Below, piece by piece: positions 1 through 8,200 of a stretch of 64,000 nt of DNA. Below the pieces are notes generated by a model. It was not told the DNA's origin and made no database searches. It worked only from the letters and a program-made list of their open reading frames with translations. Position numbers and translations under genes: made by a program. The DNA is from Limnohabitans sp. 15K (GTDB lineage Bacteria; Pseudomonadota; Gammaproteobacteria; Burkholderiales; Burkholderiaceae_C): positions 182,827 to 246,826 of the forward strand of contig NZ_NESM01000004.1 in the NCBI RefSeq assembly GCF_002778285.1, read 5' to 3'. The first letter of the stretch is position 1. Every line of letters begins with the position of its first letter.

Positions 1-1
1 C

Positions 2-928
2 AGCCTGTGTCTGCACGGCCGCACCGAGCTGGGCTTGGCACCGGACGAGTACGCGGCCTTGACCATGGTGCTCTTGCGCTTGCTGGCCTTCAAGCCCCAA
101 GCTGGATCGGTGGAAAAAAAAAGCCCGCTGATCAGCCCTAAAGCCAGTCCTCAAGCCAAACCTCAGGCCGCTGCTGAACCCACTCAAGCCATAGGCCCAG
201 CCGTTCACGCCCCATCGATGGCCGCTGTCGCGCCCGTCGTTGCGCCTCGGCCGCCCGTGGTGGCACCTGCCCCACCTGCTGAGGTCGCAGCCAACCCGCA
301 GCCCCAGCCAGCCATCATCCACACGCAAGCCGAGCCTACCCCCTCTGAGCCCCCTCCTTGGGAAGACTGGCCTGACACGACCGACTACGCCGATGTCCCG
401 GCCATCCACACGCCTGTGGAACTCGCCGCTGTGCCCGAGCATCGTCAAGCAGCCCCCGCTTTACGGTCTTTGCCAGTGCGTGAGGCCACCTCAGGGCGCG
501 CCGATGTGCCTGTCCAGTCCGCACCGCCGGCTGTGCAGGCCACGCCTGAAGGCGATGTCTGGCTGGGCGTGGTTCAAGGCTTGTTGGACCAGGAAACCAT
601 CACCGCGCTGGTACGCGAGCTGGCTTTGCAGTCGCAATTGATGGGCCGTGAAGGTGAGCAGTGGCAACTGCGCGTGGAGCGAGAGACCCTCAACCACACT
701 GCCAGCCGTGATCGCTTGCAAGCCGCTTTGCAGGCTGCAGGCCATGGCGAAGTGACACTGCACATCGAGATCGGCCCGGTGACCGACAGCCCCGCCAAGC
801 GTTTGGCGGTCAAGGCCGCCGAAAAAATGCTGGCCGCACAAGACATGATTCAAAACGACCCATTGGTGCAAGCCATGGTGCGCGATTTTGGGGCCAAAAT
901 CGTGCCCGGCAGTATCCAACTGATTTGA
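2..928 (+). CDS. dnaX: DNA polymerase III subunit gamma/tau, C-terminal part
   Basis: The reading frame is already open at the first bases of the window, so the 5' part (AAA+ clamp-loader ATPase) lies outside. The visible part begins in the clamp-loader collar region (TELGLAPDEYAALTMVLLRLLAF), then has a long Ala/Pro-rich linker (roughly residues 35-165 of the fragment) and a tau-type C-terminal domain (WLGVVQGLLDQ onward) that in the family binds the alpha subunit or DnaB. In the cell DnaX loads the beta clamp and couples the two replicative polymerases. It is followed after 38 bp by ybaB and recR, the classical dnaX-ybaB-recR order. The family assignment rests on this order plus the collar sequence; whether a short gamma form is also made by frameshifting cannot be judged because the upstream part is missing. 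Confidence 0.93.
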   Translation, partial: SLCLHGRTELGLAPDEYAALTMVLLRLLAFKPQAGSVEKKSPLISPKASPQAKPQAAAEPTQAIGPAVHAPSMAAVAPVVAPRPPVVAPAPPAEVAANPQPQPAIIHTQAEPTPSEPPPWEDWPDTTDYADVPAIHTPVELAAVPEHRQAAPALRSLPVREATSGRADVPVQSAPPAVQATPEGDVWLGVVQGLLDQETITALVRELALQSQLMGREGEQWQLRVERETLNHTASRDRLQAALQAAGHGEVTLHIEIGPVTDSPAKRLAVKAAEKMLAAQDMIQNDPLVQAMVRDFGAKIVPGSIQLI

Positions 929-966
929 TTTTCAAACCCACTTTTCACCCTCTTTAAGGAAACACC

Positions 967-1290
967 ATGTTCAACAAAGGACAACTTGCGGGCCTCATGA
1001 AGCAAGCGCAGGCCATGCAAGACAACCTGAAAAAAGCCCAAGACGAACTGGCGTTCGTTGAGGTGGAAGGCCAATCGGGCTCGGGCATGGTCAAGGTCTT
1101 GATGACCTGTAAGCACAGCGTGCGCCGTGTGACCATTGACCCCAGCTTGCTGGCCGATGACAAAGACATGCTGGAAGACTTGGTGGCCGCCGCTTTCAAC
1201 GATGCTGTGCGAATGGCCGAAGAGGTGTCGCAACAAAAAATGGGCAAGCTCACCGCTGGTTTGCCACCGGGCATGAAGTTGCCGTTCTGA
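967..1290 (+). CDS. ybaB: YbaB/EbfC family nucleoid-associated protein
   Basis: A 107-residue protein of normal family length, beginning [18 protein letters not shown], the typical amphipathic N-terminal helix, and ending in [10 protein letters not shown], the typical C-terminus. Family members form dimers that bind DNA with little sequence specificity. An AAGGA ribosome-binding site (956-960) sits six bases before the ATG. It lies between dnaX and recR with only 10 bp to recR, so the three genes are almost certainly cotranscribed; the recurrent linkage suggests a role alongside RecR in recombinational repair, which is inference. Confidence 0.95.
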   Translation: MFNKGQLAGLMKQAQAMQDNLKKAQDELAFVEVEGQSGSGMVKVLMTCKHSVRRVTIDPSLLADDKDMLEDLVAAAFNDAVRMAEEVSQQKMGKLTAGLPPGMKLPF

Positions 1291-1300
1291 TCGTCTGAAC

Positions 1301-1891
1301 ATGGCCGATACCCACGCCCTTGCCACTTTGGTCCAGGCCCTCAAGGGCCTGCCGGGGGTGGGCATCAAGTCGGCCCAGCGCATGGCCTTTCAGTTGTTGC
1401 AAAACGACCGGGCCACAGCACGTCAATTGGCCGCAGCTTTGGACAACGCGGTCCAAAAAATCAGGCACTGTGCGTGTTGCCACACCTTCACCGAAGCCGA
1501 GTTGTGCGACACCTGTCTGGACGCCACCCGAGACCGTACGGTGTTGTGCGTGATTGAAACCCCCGCCGACCAATCGGCCATCGAGCGAACGGGCACTTAC
1601 CGCGGTTTGTACTTTGTGCTCATGGGCAAGCTCAGCCCCTTGGACGGTATTGGCCCGCACGACATTGGCTTGGCCAAGCTCAAGCAAAGGGTGGGGGACG
1701 GGGTGCTGACGGAAGTGATTTTGGCGACCAACTTCACAGCCGAAGGCGAAGCCACCGCCCATGTGATCTCGGAGATGATCCGGCAACAGGGCTTGCGCGT
1801 GACCCGCTTGGCCCGAGGCGTGCCTGCGGGCAGCGAGCTGGAATACGTGGATCTGGGCACCATTGCCCACGCGCTGGTCGATCGCCGCTGA
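1301..1891 (+). CDS. recR: Recombination protein RecR
   Basis: This 196-residue protein has the RecR layout: N-terminal helix-hairpin-helix ([17 protein letters not shown], residues 14-30), a four-cysteine zinc finger (C57, C60, C69, C72), then a Toprim domain starting near residue 78 with the acidic ETPAD motif. RecR acts with RecO and RecF in loading RecA at single-stranded gaps. The ATG at 1301 is 10 bp after the ybaB stop. Length and motifs match the family well. No terminator is visible directly after it. Confidence 0.96.
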   Translation: MADTHALATLVQALKGLPGVGIKSAQRMAFQLLQNDRATARQLAAALDNAVQKIRHCACCHTFTEAELCDTCLDATRDRTVLCVIETPADQSAIERTGTYRGLYFVLMGKLSPLDGIGPHDIGLAKLKQRVGDGVLTEVILATNFTAEGEATAHVISEMIRQQGLRVTRLARGVPAGSELEYVDLGTIAHALVDRR

Positions 1892-2024
1892 TGGGTGACT
1901 GCGCCAGTCCATGCAATCCATTACGTGAAAACCCGATCGGGATCAATCCCGATGCGCAAAGCTGCGATTCTTCATATGCTGATGGACTCGAATTTTCGAG
2001 GGTTGGGATCATGAGGAGCAGCGG

Positions 2025-3071
2025 GTGTCTGATGGGCGTGGAAGGCGGCGTGCCTTTTTACTTTCGGCAGTGGGTGCATGGGCTGCGTCTCGTGCAGTGC
2101 TGGCTGCGCCTGAGCCTGTGCGCACTGAGTCCAAGGTCATGCACCGTGTCAGCATCGCTTTGGCTGCGCCGCACAGCCTGCAACATTTGCCCCTGACATT
2201 GGCCGACCGCCTGGGTTATTTCGGGCAATCGGGCGTTGCGGTGGAGTGGTTGCCGCATGAGTCTGGCGCCAAGGCTTTGGCCAATGCTTTGCAGGGACAA
2301 GCCCATGTGGTGGCCGGCGCTTTTGAACACCTTTTCGGCTTGCATCAAAAGGGTTTGAGTTACCAGGCATTTGTGCAGATGGGCCGAACCCCTCAGCTCA
2401 GCTTGGGCGTCGCGACGCGACTGGATGTGCGTTCGGTGATGGCCCTCAAAGGAGCCCGTGTGGGGGTCAGCTCTTTGCAATCGAGCACCCATTTCATGGC
2501 GTGTCATTGGCTGATGCAAAACGGCCTGTTGCCTGAGGATGTGGTCTTTGTGGAGGTGGGTTCCTCAGCAGGCGCCGTCGATGCTTTGCGCGCCGGTGCC
2601 ATCGATGCCTTGTGCAACCCCGACCCGATCATGTATGGACTAGAGCAGCGCAATGAGATTCGCATCATTGGCGAGGCGCGCACGTTGGTCGCCTCGCGAA
2701 AACTGATGGGCGGCCCTGTTCCTGGCGCTTCTTTGTGGGCCCGCTCAGACTTTTTGCAAAAGCAGCCTGAGCTGACGCAGGCTTTGAGCGATGCCGTCGT
2801 CCATGCCCTCAAATGGTTACAAACGGCAGGCTTGACCGACATCTTGAAGACGGTGCCCCCCAGTCACTGGGAGGGGGATCGGGCCATTTATTTGGGGGCA
2901 TTCGAAAAGCTGCGCGAGTCCTATGGGCTCGATGGTTTGTTTGCCTCTGACGCTGTGGCCAATGCCTGGCAGGCTTACAAGCGCTTGCCCAACCGATCCG
3001 GGGGCAATCGACCGGTTTTGGCTTCGACCTACACCAACAGTTTTGCTGCGAAATCCAAAACCCGCTTTTGA
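2025..3071 (+). CDS. ABC transporter substrate-binding protein (NitT/TauT-like)
   Basis: A 348-residue protein resembling the SsuA/TauA/NrtA group of periplasmic binding proteins: an N-terminal export signal, then LADRLGYFGQSGVAVEWL, the usual opening of the first lobe, and a GARVGVSSLQSSTHF segment typical of the family. The signal has a twin-arginine pattern (RRRAFLL followed by a hydrophobic stretch ending in AVLAAP), suggesting Tat export. A GTG start at 2025 is chosen because AGGAG (2013-2017) lies seven bases upstream; no ATG gives the full signal peptide. Related proteins bind sulfonates, nitrate, thiamine precursors or aromatic acids; the ligand cannot be told from sequence. No permease or ATPase gene is next to it, so it is an orphan here. 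Confidence 0.8.
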   Translation: MSDGRGRRRAFLLSAVGAWAASRAVLAAPEPVRTESKVMHRVSIALAAPHSLQHLPLTLADRLGYFGQSGVAVEWLPHESGAKALANALQGQAHVVAGAFEHLFGLHQKGLSYQAFVQMGRTPQLSLGVATRLDVRSVMALKGARVGVSSLQSSTHFMACHWLMQNGLLPEDVVFVEVGSSAGAVDALRAGAIDALCNPDPIMYGLEQRNEIRIIGEARTLVASRKLMGGPVPGASLWARSDFLQKQPELTQALSDAVVHALKWLQTAGLTDILKTVPPSHWEGDRAIYLGAFEKLRESYGLDGLFASDAVANAWQAYKRLPNRSGGNRPVLASTYTNSFAAKSKTRF

Positions 3072-3111
3072 GCCCGGTGTTGCCAGCCAAACTGGCTTCA
3101 TCGCTGGCTGT

Positions 3112-4626
3112 TCAGCGCGCTTTTTGACGCGCTGTCTTGCGCTGCGGGTTGTTGGCCTTGGGTCGGTCTGCGTTGTTGGGGGTAGGGCGTGTGACTCGCC
3201 TTGCACCCTCAGACGGCACCAGGATGGTCAGGGTTTGCCCAGTGGCCAAATGCGCGTTCACTTTCAACTTGTTCCAAGCGGCCATATTGGCTTCTGAAAC
3301 GCCGTGTCTGGCTGCCAAACTGGCCAAAGAATCCCCTTTGCGCGCTTTGATCGCGATCCTTTTGAGCACCATTTCGGGCGCAAGTCCCAACTGGCCGTTG
3401 TCTGCCAGATGCTCGGTTACATCGTTGTCCAGCTGTCCTTTGCGGTGCACCAGCAGTGTTGAGCCCGCAGTGATCATCATCCGCAGGGGAATGTCATTGA
3501 CCGAACGCAGTTGTTCAACGGGCATGCCCAACTGTTGGGCCACCTCTTCAGGCTTCATGGACTTGGGTGCCTGCCAAGCTGTCCAGGTGGCCAATCGCTT
3601 GTTGGCGTGGGCTTGCAGGTTGCGCTCAAACACGGTGGCGTTGTCCCAGGGCAGCAAGATTTTTGGCGTACCGGCCGCCAAGATCACGGGACGCTTCATG
3701 GAGGGGTTGAGCGCCTTGAAGTCTTCCAAGCTGACCGCAGCCAATTTGACCGCGACCGCCACATCGATGTCGCGCTCGATGGGCACACTCTTGAAATAAG
3801 GGTGGTTCTGAATCAAGGGCAGTTGGGTGTTGAAAGCCTCCGGTTGCGCTACGATGTTCTTCACGGCTTGCAGTTTGGGCACGTAATAGCGGGTCTCGTT
3901 GGGCATGTTCAGATCGCTGTAGTTCAGCGGTTTGCCCTGTGCTTTGTTGCGGGCCAATGCCCGGCCCACGCTGCCTTCCCCCCAGTTGTAGGCGGCCAAG
4001 GCCAGATGCCAATCGCCAAACATGCCGTACAGCTTTTGCAGGTAATCCAGCGCTGCGCGGGTCGATTCCAGCACGTCCCGGCGGTCGTCTCGGAACAGGT
4101 TTTGTTTCAAGTCGAAGAACTTGCCTGTGGCGGGCATGAACTGCCACATGCCTGCTGCCTTGGCACTGGAGACAGCCTGTGGGTTGAACGCCGATTCGAT
4201 GAACGGGAGCAAAGCCAACTCTGTGGGCATGTTGCGCCGTTCAAGCTCTTCCACGACATGGAATAAATAAGGACGCGAACGCTCCGTCATGCGCAGCATG
4301 TAATCAGGACGTCCTGAATACCATTGCTCCCGGTTGCTCACCAGTTCGTTCTCCAGGTCGGGCATGGCAAAACCGCGCCGAATCCGTTCCCAAATGTCCT
4401 TGGGGGGTGTGAGCGTCAACTGGCTACGGGGTTTGAGCCCGATAACCGACTCGTCCTTCAAACTGTCGTTTTTGTCCGCAGCGGCTTCGGATGCGGCAAC
4501 CTTGGCTTGCTCGGCTGTTTTCGGCGATTGAATCTGAGCTGCCTTGGTGGGCAATTCGGTGGTGGTGCTTGGCGCTGTCGCGCAAGCGCCCAAAAAAAGC
4601 GTCAACCCTAAACAGCTGACTGCCAT
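3112..4626 (-). CDS. mltD: Membrane-bound lytic murein transglycosylase D
   Basis: The protein (504 residues from the chosen start) begins with a lipoprotein signal (MAVSCLGLTLFLGAC, lipidated Cys15), has a family 23 transglycosylase domain with the catalytic glutamate in LLPFIESAFNP (E144), the AAGMWQFMPATG motif, and the AYNWGEGSV segment, and ends with LysM-type peptidoglycan-binding repeats (clear one near GDSLASLAARHGVSE). It cleaves the MurNAc-GlcNAc bond of peptidoglycan with anhydro-sugar formation, anchored to the outer membrane. The frame stays open 35 codons further upstream, but that would run into gloB and lose the lipobox from the N-terminus, so the ATG at 4626 is preferred. It lies 65 bp behind gloB on the same strand, and its Lys/Arg-rich tail follows the last LysM. 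Confidence 0.93.
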   Translation of the reverse strand: MAVSCLGLTLFLGACATAPSTTTELPTKAAQIQSPKTAEQAKVAASEAAADKNDSLKDESVIGLKPRSQLTLTPPKDIWERIRRGFAMPDLENELVSNREQWYSGRPDYMLRMTERSRPYLFHVVEELERRNMPTELALLPFIESAFNPQAVSSAKAAGMWQFMPATGKFFDLKQNLFRDDRRDVLESTRAALDYLQKLYGMFGDWHLALAAYNWGEGSVGRALARNKAQGKPLNYSDLNMPNETRYYVPKLQAVKNIVAQPEAFNTQLPLIQNHPYFKSVPIERDIDVAVAVKLAAVSLEDFKALNPSMKRPVILAAGTPKILLPWDNATVFERNLQAHANKRLATWTAWQAPKSMKPEEVAQQLGMPVEQLRSVNDIPLRMMITAGSTLLVHRKGQLDNDVTEHLADNGQLGLAPEMVLKRIAIKARKGDSLASLAARHGVSEANMAAWNKLKVNAHLATGQTLTILVPSEGARRVTRPTPNNADRPKANNPQRKTARQKAR

Positions 4627-4691
4627 AAACCGCCGTCCAGCGGCTGGGCGTGATGGCCATGAAAAATCGATGCAGTGGCCCCAAGCGGTTT

Positions 4692-5462
4692 TCAAAATTC
4701 GTTTTTCCAGGTGCGAAGCGCGGCAAAGCAAGCCACATCGTCCAGTGCCGCAGCATCACGCTGCTGGACGGCCGAAGAGATGGCCTGGCTGCGGCTGCGC
4801 AAAAAAGGGTTGATGGCGCGTTCTGTGGACAACAGCGCCGGCAAGGTGGCTTGGTTTTGTTCACGCAAGCGTGCGCAAGCTTGCGCGTAGCTTTTTAATG
4901 CCAGGTTCTCGGGGTCGACGGCCAAGGCAAATTTCAAGTTGGACAGGGTGTACTCGTGGGTGCAACAAACGCGGGTGTCGCCGGGCAAGGCGGCCAAGCG
5001 GTCCAAAGAGTCGAGCATTTGGGCGGGTGTTCCCTCAAACAGGCGGCCGCAACCCCCCGAAAACAAAGTGTCGCCACAAAAGAGCAAGGGCGCTTGCCCA
5101 GCAGGTTGAAGCCAAAAAGCAATGTGTCCCAGGGTGTGGCCGGGCACATCGTGCACCTTGAGCGTCAGGCTTTGCCAATCGAGGGTGTCATCTTGCTGCA
5201 GGCCGCGCGCCAAAACGGGCATTTTTTCCAGAGCAGGACCCGCCACCTGTGCCCCTGTTTGTGCCACCAGTTCAGTCAGGCCACCCGTGTGGTCAGCATG
5301 GTGGTGGGTGACTAAAATCAAGTCCAGTTCAATGCTGGGGTGCTGCTGCAACCAAAGCAGGACGGGGGCGCTGTCACCCGGGTCCACCACCAGTGCATGG
5401 TGGTCGTTGTGCAACAACCAAATGTAGTTGTCAGAGAATGCGGGCAGTGCAATGAGTTTCAT
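4692..5462 (-). CDS. gloB: Hydroxyacylglutathione hydrolase (glyoxalase II)
   Basis: A 256-residue metallo-beta-lactamase-fold enzyme. The metal-binding motif THHHADH (residues 52-58) and the downstream GHTLGHIAFW, FCGDTLFSGGCGR and CCTHEYTLSN segments are all present, the last being the glyoxalase II signature. It hydrolyses S-lactoylglutathione to D-lactate and glutathione, finishing methylglyoxal detoxification in the cytosol. The start [15 protein letters not shown] at 5462 matches family N-termini better than the in-frame ATG four codons upstream (5474). The start overlaps the likely start of the divergent methyltransferase in a CATG. Confidence 0.95.
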   Translation of the reverse strand: MKLIALPAFSDNYIWLLHNDHHALVVDPGDSAPVLLWLQQHPSIELDLILVTHHHADHTGGLTELVAQTGAQVAGPALEKMPVLARGLQQDDTLDWQSLTLKVHDVPGHTLGHIAFWLQPAGQAPLLFCGDTLFSGGCGRLFEGTPAQMLDSLDRLAALPGDTRVCCTHEYTLSNLKFALAVDPENLALKSYAQACARLREQNQATLPALLSTERAINPFLRSRSQAISSAVQQRDAAALDDVACFAALRTWKNEF

Positions 5463-6312
5463 GGAGAGCGCCATTATAGAAAGCCAGCATTCAAGTGAAG
5501 CTTGGCTGAACCCTTTGGGTCAGCCGGCAGCGTCGCGCCTGCTCGCTTGGGAGCAGCAGCAGGCCGATGAACTGTTGGCCGATGTGTTTGGTTACCACGC
5601 CTTGCAGCTGGGCTGGCCCCAGCTGCAAACCCTTCGCAGCAACCGCATGCCCCACCGTTGGCTGGCGCAGGCCGAGTTTGAGCCGATGCTGCCCACAGCC
5701 GATGGGCTGCCTGAATCAGACAAGCCCTCAGGCCCCCACCTCTGTTTGGACAGCCGGGCTTGGCCTTGGCCCGCGGACAGTCTGGATTTGGTGGTTTTGC
5801 CCCATGCTTTGGAACGCTCTGCCGACCCGCATGCCTGTTTGCGAGAGGTGGCGCGTGTGTTGATCCCTGAAGGACAAGTCTTGATCACCGGGTTGAACCC
5901 CTGGAGTTGGTGGGGTTGGCAACAAACGCGTGGTCAGCGCTTGTCAAAAGCGCCCGATCCGGGGGCGCACATGCCCTCGTCGCTCATCGCCTATCGGCGC
6001 TTGCGCGATTGGTTGCGCTTGTTGGGCTTTGAGGTTCAGATCAGCCGTTTTGGCGGTTGGACCCCGGCCCCGGGCAGCGAGGCCTGGATGCAGCGCCTGC
6101 ATTGGTTGGATGCGGTGGGCGAACGTTGGTGGCCGATATTGGGTGGGGTCTATCTCTTGGTCGCCACCAAAAGGGTTCCAGGGGGGCGGTTCGTCGACGC
6201 ACGGCGCTGGCGCACGGTACGATCGCCCGCTGGTGCAACGGTACCCGTTGCCCGCACAGACACCCACATGGGCCCCACTTCGGCCCCGAAAGACACCGTT
6301 GAGTCACGTTGA
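5461..6312 (+). CDS. Class I SAM-dependent methyltransferase
   Basis: A predicted 283-residue methyltransferase type 11-like protein. The central part shows the late Rossmann motifs ([45 protein letters not shown]), while the glycine-rich SAM loop is weak, as is usual for this beta-proteobacterial family always found next to gloB and rnhA. The substrate is not known to me. An ATG at 5461 ([15 protein letters not shown]) is chosen; the frame is open back to an ATG at 5428 inside gloB. The end overlaps the rnhA start by 14 bases, so the two genes are probably cotranscribed. Confidence 0.8.
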   Translation: MESAIIESQHSSEAWLNPLGQPAASRLLAWEQQQADELLADVFGYHALQLGWPQLQTLRSNRMPHRWLAQAEFEPMLPTADGLPESDKPSGPHLCLDSRAWPWPADSLDLVVLPHALERSADPHACLREVARVLIPEGQVLITGLNPWSWWGWQQTRGQRLSKAPDPGAHMPSSLIAYRRLRDWLRLLGFEVQISRFGGWTPAPGSEAWMQRLHWLDAVGERWWPILGGVYLLVATKRVPGGRFVDARRWRTVRSPAGATVPVARTDTHMGPTSAPKDTVESR

Positions 6313-6745
6313 AATTTACACAGATGGCGCCTGCAAAGGCAATCCGGGTCCCGGCGGCTGGGGCGTTCGCCTGCAATCAGGCCAGCACATACAAGAGCTG
6401 TGCGGAGGTGAGCTTAACACCACCAACAACCGCATGGAAATGACCGCCGTCATCGAAGGTCTGTCCGCCCTCAAGCGACCCTGTCAGGTGACGCTCTATT
6501 TAGACAGCGAATACGTGCGCAAAGGCATCACCGAGTGGATTCACGGCTGGAAAGCCCGTGGCTGGCGCACGGCCGCCAAACAACCTGTCAAAAACGCTGA
6601 TTTGTGGCAAAAACTCGACGCAGTGGTGTCCTCCTCGGGACACCAAATTGACTGGCGCTGGGTCAAGGGGCATGCGGGCGATCCGGGCAATGAGCGTGCC
6701 GATGCCTTGGCCAACCAAGGCGTGGACAAGGCCTTGGGACGCTGA
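6299..6745 (+). CDS. rnhA: Ribonuclease HI
   Basis: A 148-residue enzyme of normal length, with all catalytic residues: D9 ([16 protein letters not shown]), E47 ([13 protein letters not shown]), D69 (LYLDSEYV) and D134 (GNERADALA), plus the loop histidine H125. It degrades the RNA strand of RNA:DNA hybrids. No ATG exists at the right place; the TTG at 6299, followed by SHVEIYTDG, gives the standard N-terminus, so a TTG start overlapping the methyltransferase by 14 bases is proposed. In many related genomes dnaQ follows rnhA; here dnaQ lies about 55 kb away, behind the isc operon. Confidence 0.94.
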   Translation: MSHVEIYTDGACKGNPGPGGWGVRLQSGQHIQELCGGELNTTNNRMEMTAVIEGLSALKRPCQVTLYLDSEYVRKGITEWIHGWKARGWRTAAKQPVKNADLWQKLDAVVSSSGHQIDWRWVKGHAGDPGNERADALANQGVDKALGR

Positions 6746-6821
6746 GCCCAGCCCAACCGAGCCCATAGGTGGGCCTGTGTCGTGAATCAAGACCCATCGA
6801 GGTGCCCATTAGGTAAGTGAA

Positions 6822-6848
6822 CAGACACTGTTACATTTCGACAGTCTG
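6822..6848. promoter_or_regulatory. Imperfect inverted repeat before the RND efflux genes
   Basis: CAGACACTGT (6822-6831) and ACAGTCTG (6841-6848) form an inverted repeat with a two-base mismatch or bulge in the left arm, 30 bp before the adaptor start. Efflux operons of this type are often controlled by a TetR- or MarR-type repressor binding such a site. No regulator gene is adjacent, and no convincing -35/-10 pair could be fixed, so this is only a candidate operator. Confidence 0.3.
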
Positions 6849-6877
6849 GGTGAGTTCAACCTGCGAGAGAGATCTGA

Positions 6878-8200
6878 ATGGCTTACAAGAAAAAATACGC
6901 TGTGATGGCGTTGGTGGGTGTTTGCGCGGCCTCCGGCGCTGCATGGTGGTATCAAAACAAGATCGGTCCGTCGGCCGATGGCACCCAGCCTGCCGTCTCC
7001 AGCCCCGCAACGCCAGCAGGTCCGGCCAGACCCACGGCCGTCGAGGTGGCCAAAGTTGAAACACAAACCTTGGTGGACGAAACCCAAGCGGTGGGCAGTT
7101 TGCGCTCTCGGCAAGGTGTGATGCTTCGCCCAGAGGTGGGTGGACGTGTCCAGCAAATCTTCTTCAACGATGGCCAGCGCGTGCGCAAGGGCCAAGTGAT
7201 GGTCCAGTTTGAAGACCAGTTGCAGCAGGCCCAGCTGTCTCAGGCCAAGGCCGAAATGGCCATTGCCGAGGCCAACCACAAACGCAACCAAGAGCTGGTG
7301 GCGCAAAACTTCATCAGCAAACGCTCGCTGGACGAAAGCGGTGCAGCTCTTGAAGTGGCGCGCGCCAAAATGGCTTTGGCCGAGGCCACGCTGCAGCGCC
7401 TGAAAGTGCTGGCACCTTTTGACGGCATCACCGGTCTCAAGCAAGTCAACGTGGGCGATTACCTCAAAGACGGCGCAGACATGGTCAACGTTGAAGACCT
7501 GGATGCGGTCTTGCTCGACTTCCGTTTGCCTGAGCGCTTCCAGGCCAAAATCCGTGCGGGCCAAAAAGCCCAATTGACCGTGGATGCTTTGCCCGGTCGC
7601 CCTTTCATGGCCATCGTGCAGGCGGTGGACCCCTTGATCGAGGCCAATGGCCGTTCGGTCGGGGTGCGCGGTTGCATCGACAACCGCCAACAACAACTGC
7701 GCCCGGGCATGTTTGCCCGTGTGAACGCCGTGTTCGGCTCGCGTGAAAACGCGATGGTCATCCCCGAGGAAGCCATCATTCCCCAAGGTGGTCGCACTTT
7801 CGTCGTCAAGGTGGTGGCGGGTGAAAAACCCGATTCACTCATGTCAGAGCGCGTGGCCGTCAAAACCGGCTTGCGTCTGCCGGGCAAGGTTGAAATTTTG
7901 GAAGGTCTGGCCGCTGGGGACACCGTGGTCACCGCAGGCCACCAGCGTTTGCAAAAAGACGGCACCGTTGTGCGTGTGGTGGAATTGCCTCAGTCCGGTG
8001 GTCCCCGCCCGGCGGGCGCTCCTGGGCAGCCAGCCTCTGCACCCGCTTCCGCACCAGCCGCCTCACCCGCCGATGCTGCTAAAACCGCAGCGGGCAAAAG
8101 CCCAGCCGCAGCAGGCAAGCCCGGCCAAGCTGCTGCCGGCAAAGGAGAACCGCCGTCCGGCCCCAACCCTTGCTTGAGGGGTCCAGATGCAACTCGCTGA
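6878..8200 (+). CDS. RND efflux periplasmic adaptor subunit
   Basis: A 440-residue membrane-fusion protein. It starts with a short cytosolic lysine cluster and a hydrophobic anchor (AVMALVGVCAASGAAWW, residues 9-25), then has the split lipoyl domain (VMLRPEVGGRVQQIFFNDGQRVRKGQ and LAPFDGITGLKQVNVGDYL), a coiled-coil hairpin between them, a beta-barrel and a membrane-proximal domain. The last 60 or so residues are a low-complexity Ala/Pro/Gly tail. It bridges an inner-membrane RND pump and an outer-membrane channel. It overlaps the pump gene by 14 bases. No outer membrane factor gene follows, so the tripartite pump must borrow one encoded elsewhere. Confidence 0.92.
   Translation: MAYKKKYAVMALVGVCAASGAAWWYQNKIGPSADGTQPAVSSPATPAGPARPTAVEVAKVETQTLVDETQAVGSLRSRQGVMLRPEVGGRVQQIFFNDGQRVRKGQVMVQFEDQLQQAQLSQAKAEMAIAEANHKRNQELVAQNFISKRSLDESGAALEVARAKMALAEATLQRLKVLAPFDGITGLKQVNVGDYLKDGADMVNVEDLDAVLLDFRLPERFQAKIRAGQKAQLTVDALPGRPFMAIVQAVDPLIEANGRSVGVRGCIDNRQQQLRPGMFARVNAVFGSRENAMVIPEEAIIPQGGRTFVVKVVAGEKPDSLMSERVAVKTGLRLPGKVEILEGLAAGDTVVTAGHQRLQKDGTVVRVVELPQSGGPRPAGAPGQPASAPASAPAASPADAAKTAAGKSPAAAGKPGQAAAGKGEPPSGPNPCLRGPDATR

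Noticed and set aside
1891..2196. Short plus-strand frame between recR and the binding-protein gene
   Set aside because: It overlaps the signal-peptide coding part of the next gene in another phase and has no ribosome-binding site.
4627..4731. Longer N-terminus for mltD beginning within gloB
   Set aside because: It would bury the lipoprotein signal inside the protein; the start at 4626 gives a correct lipobox.
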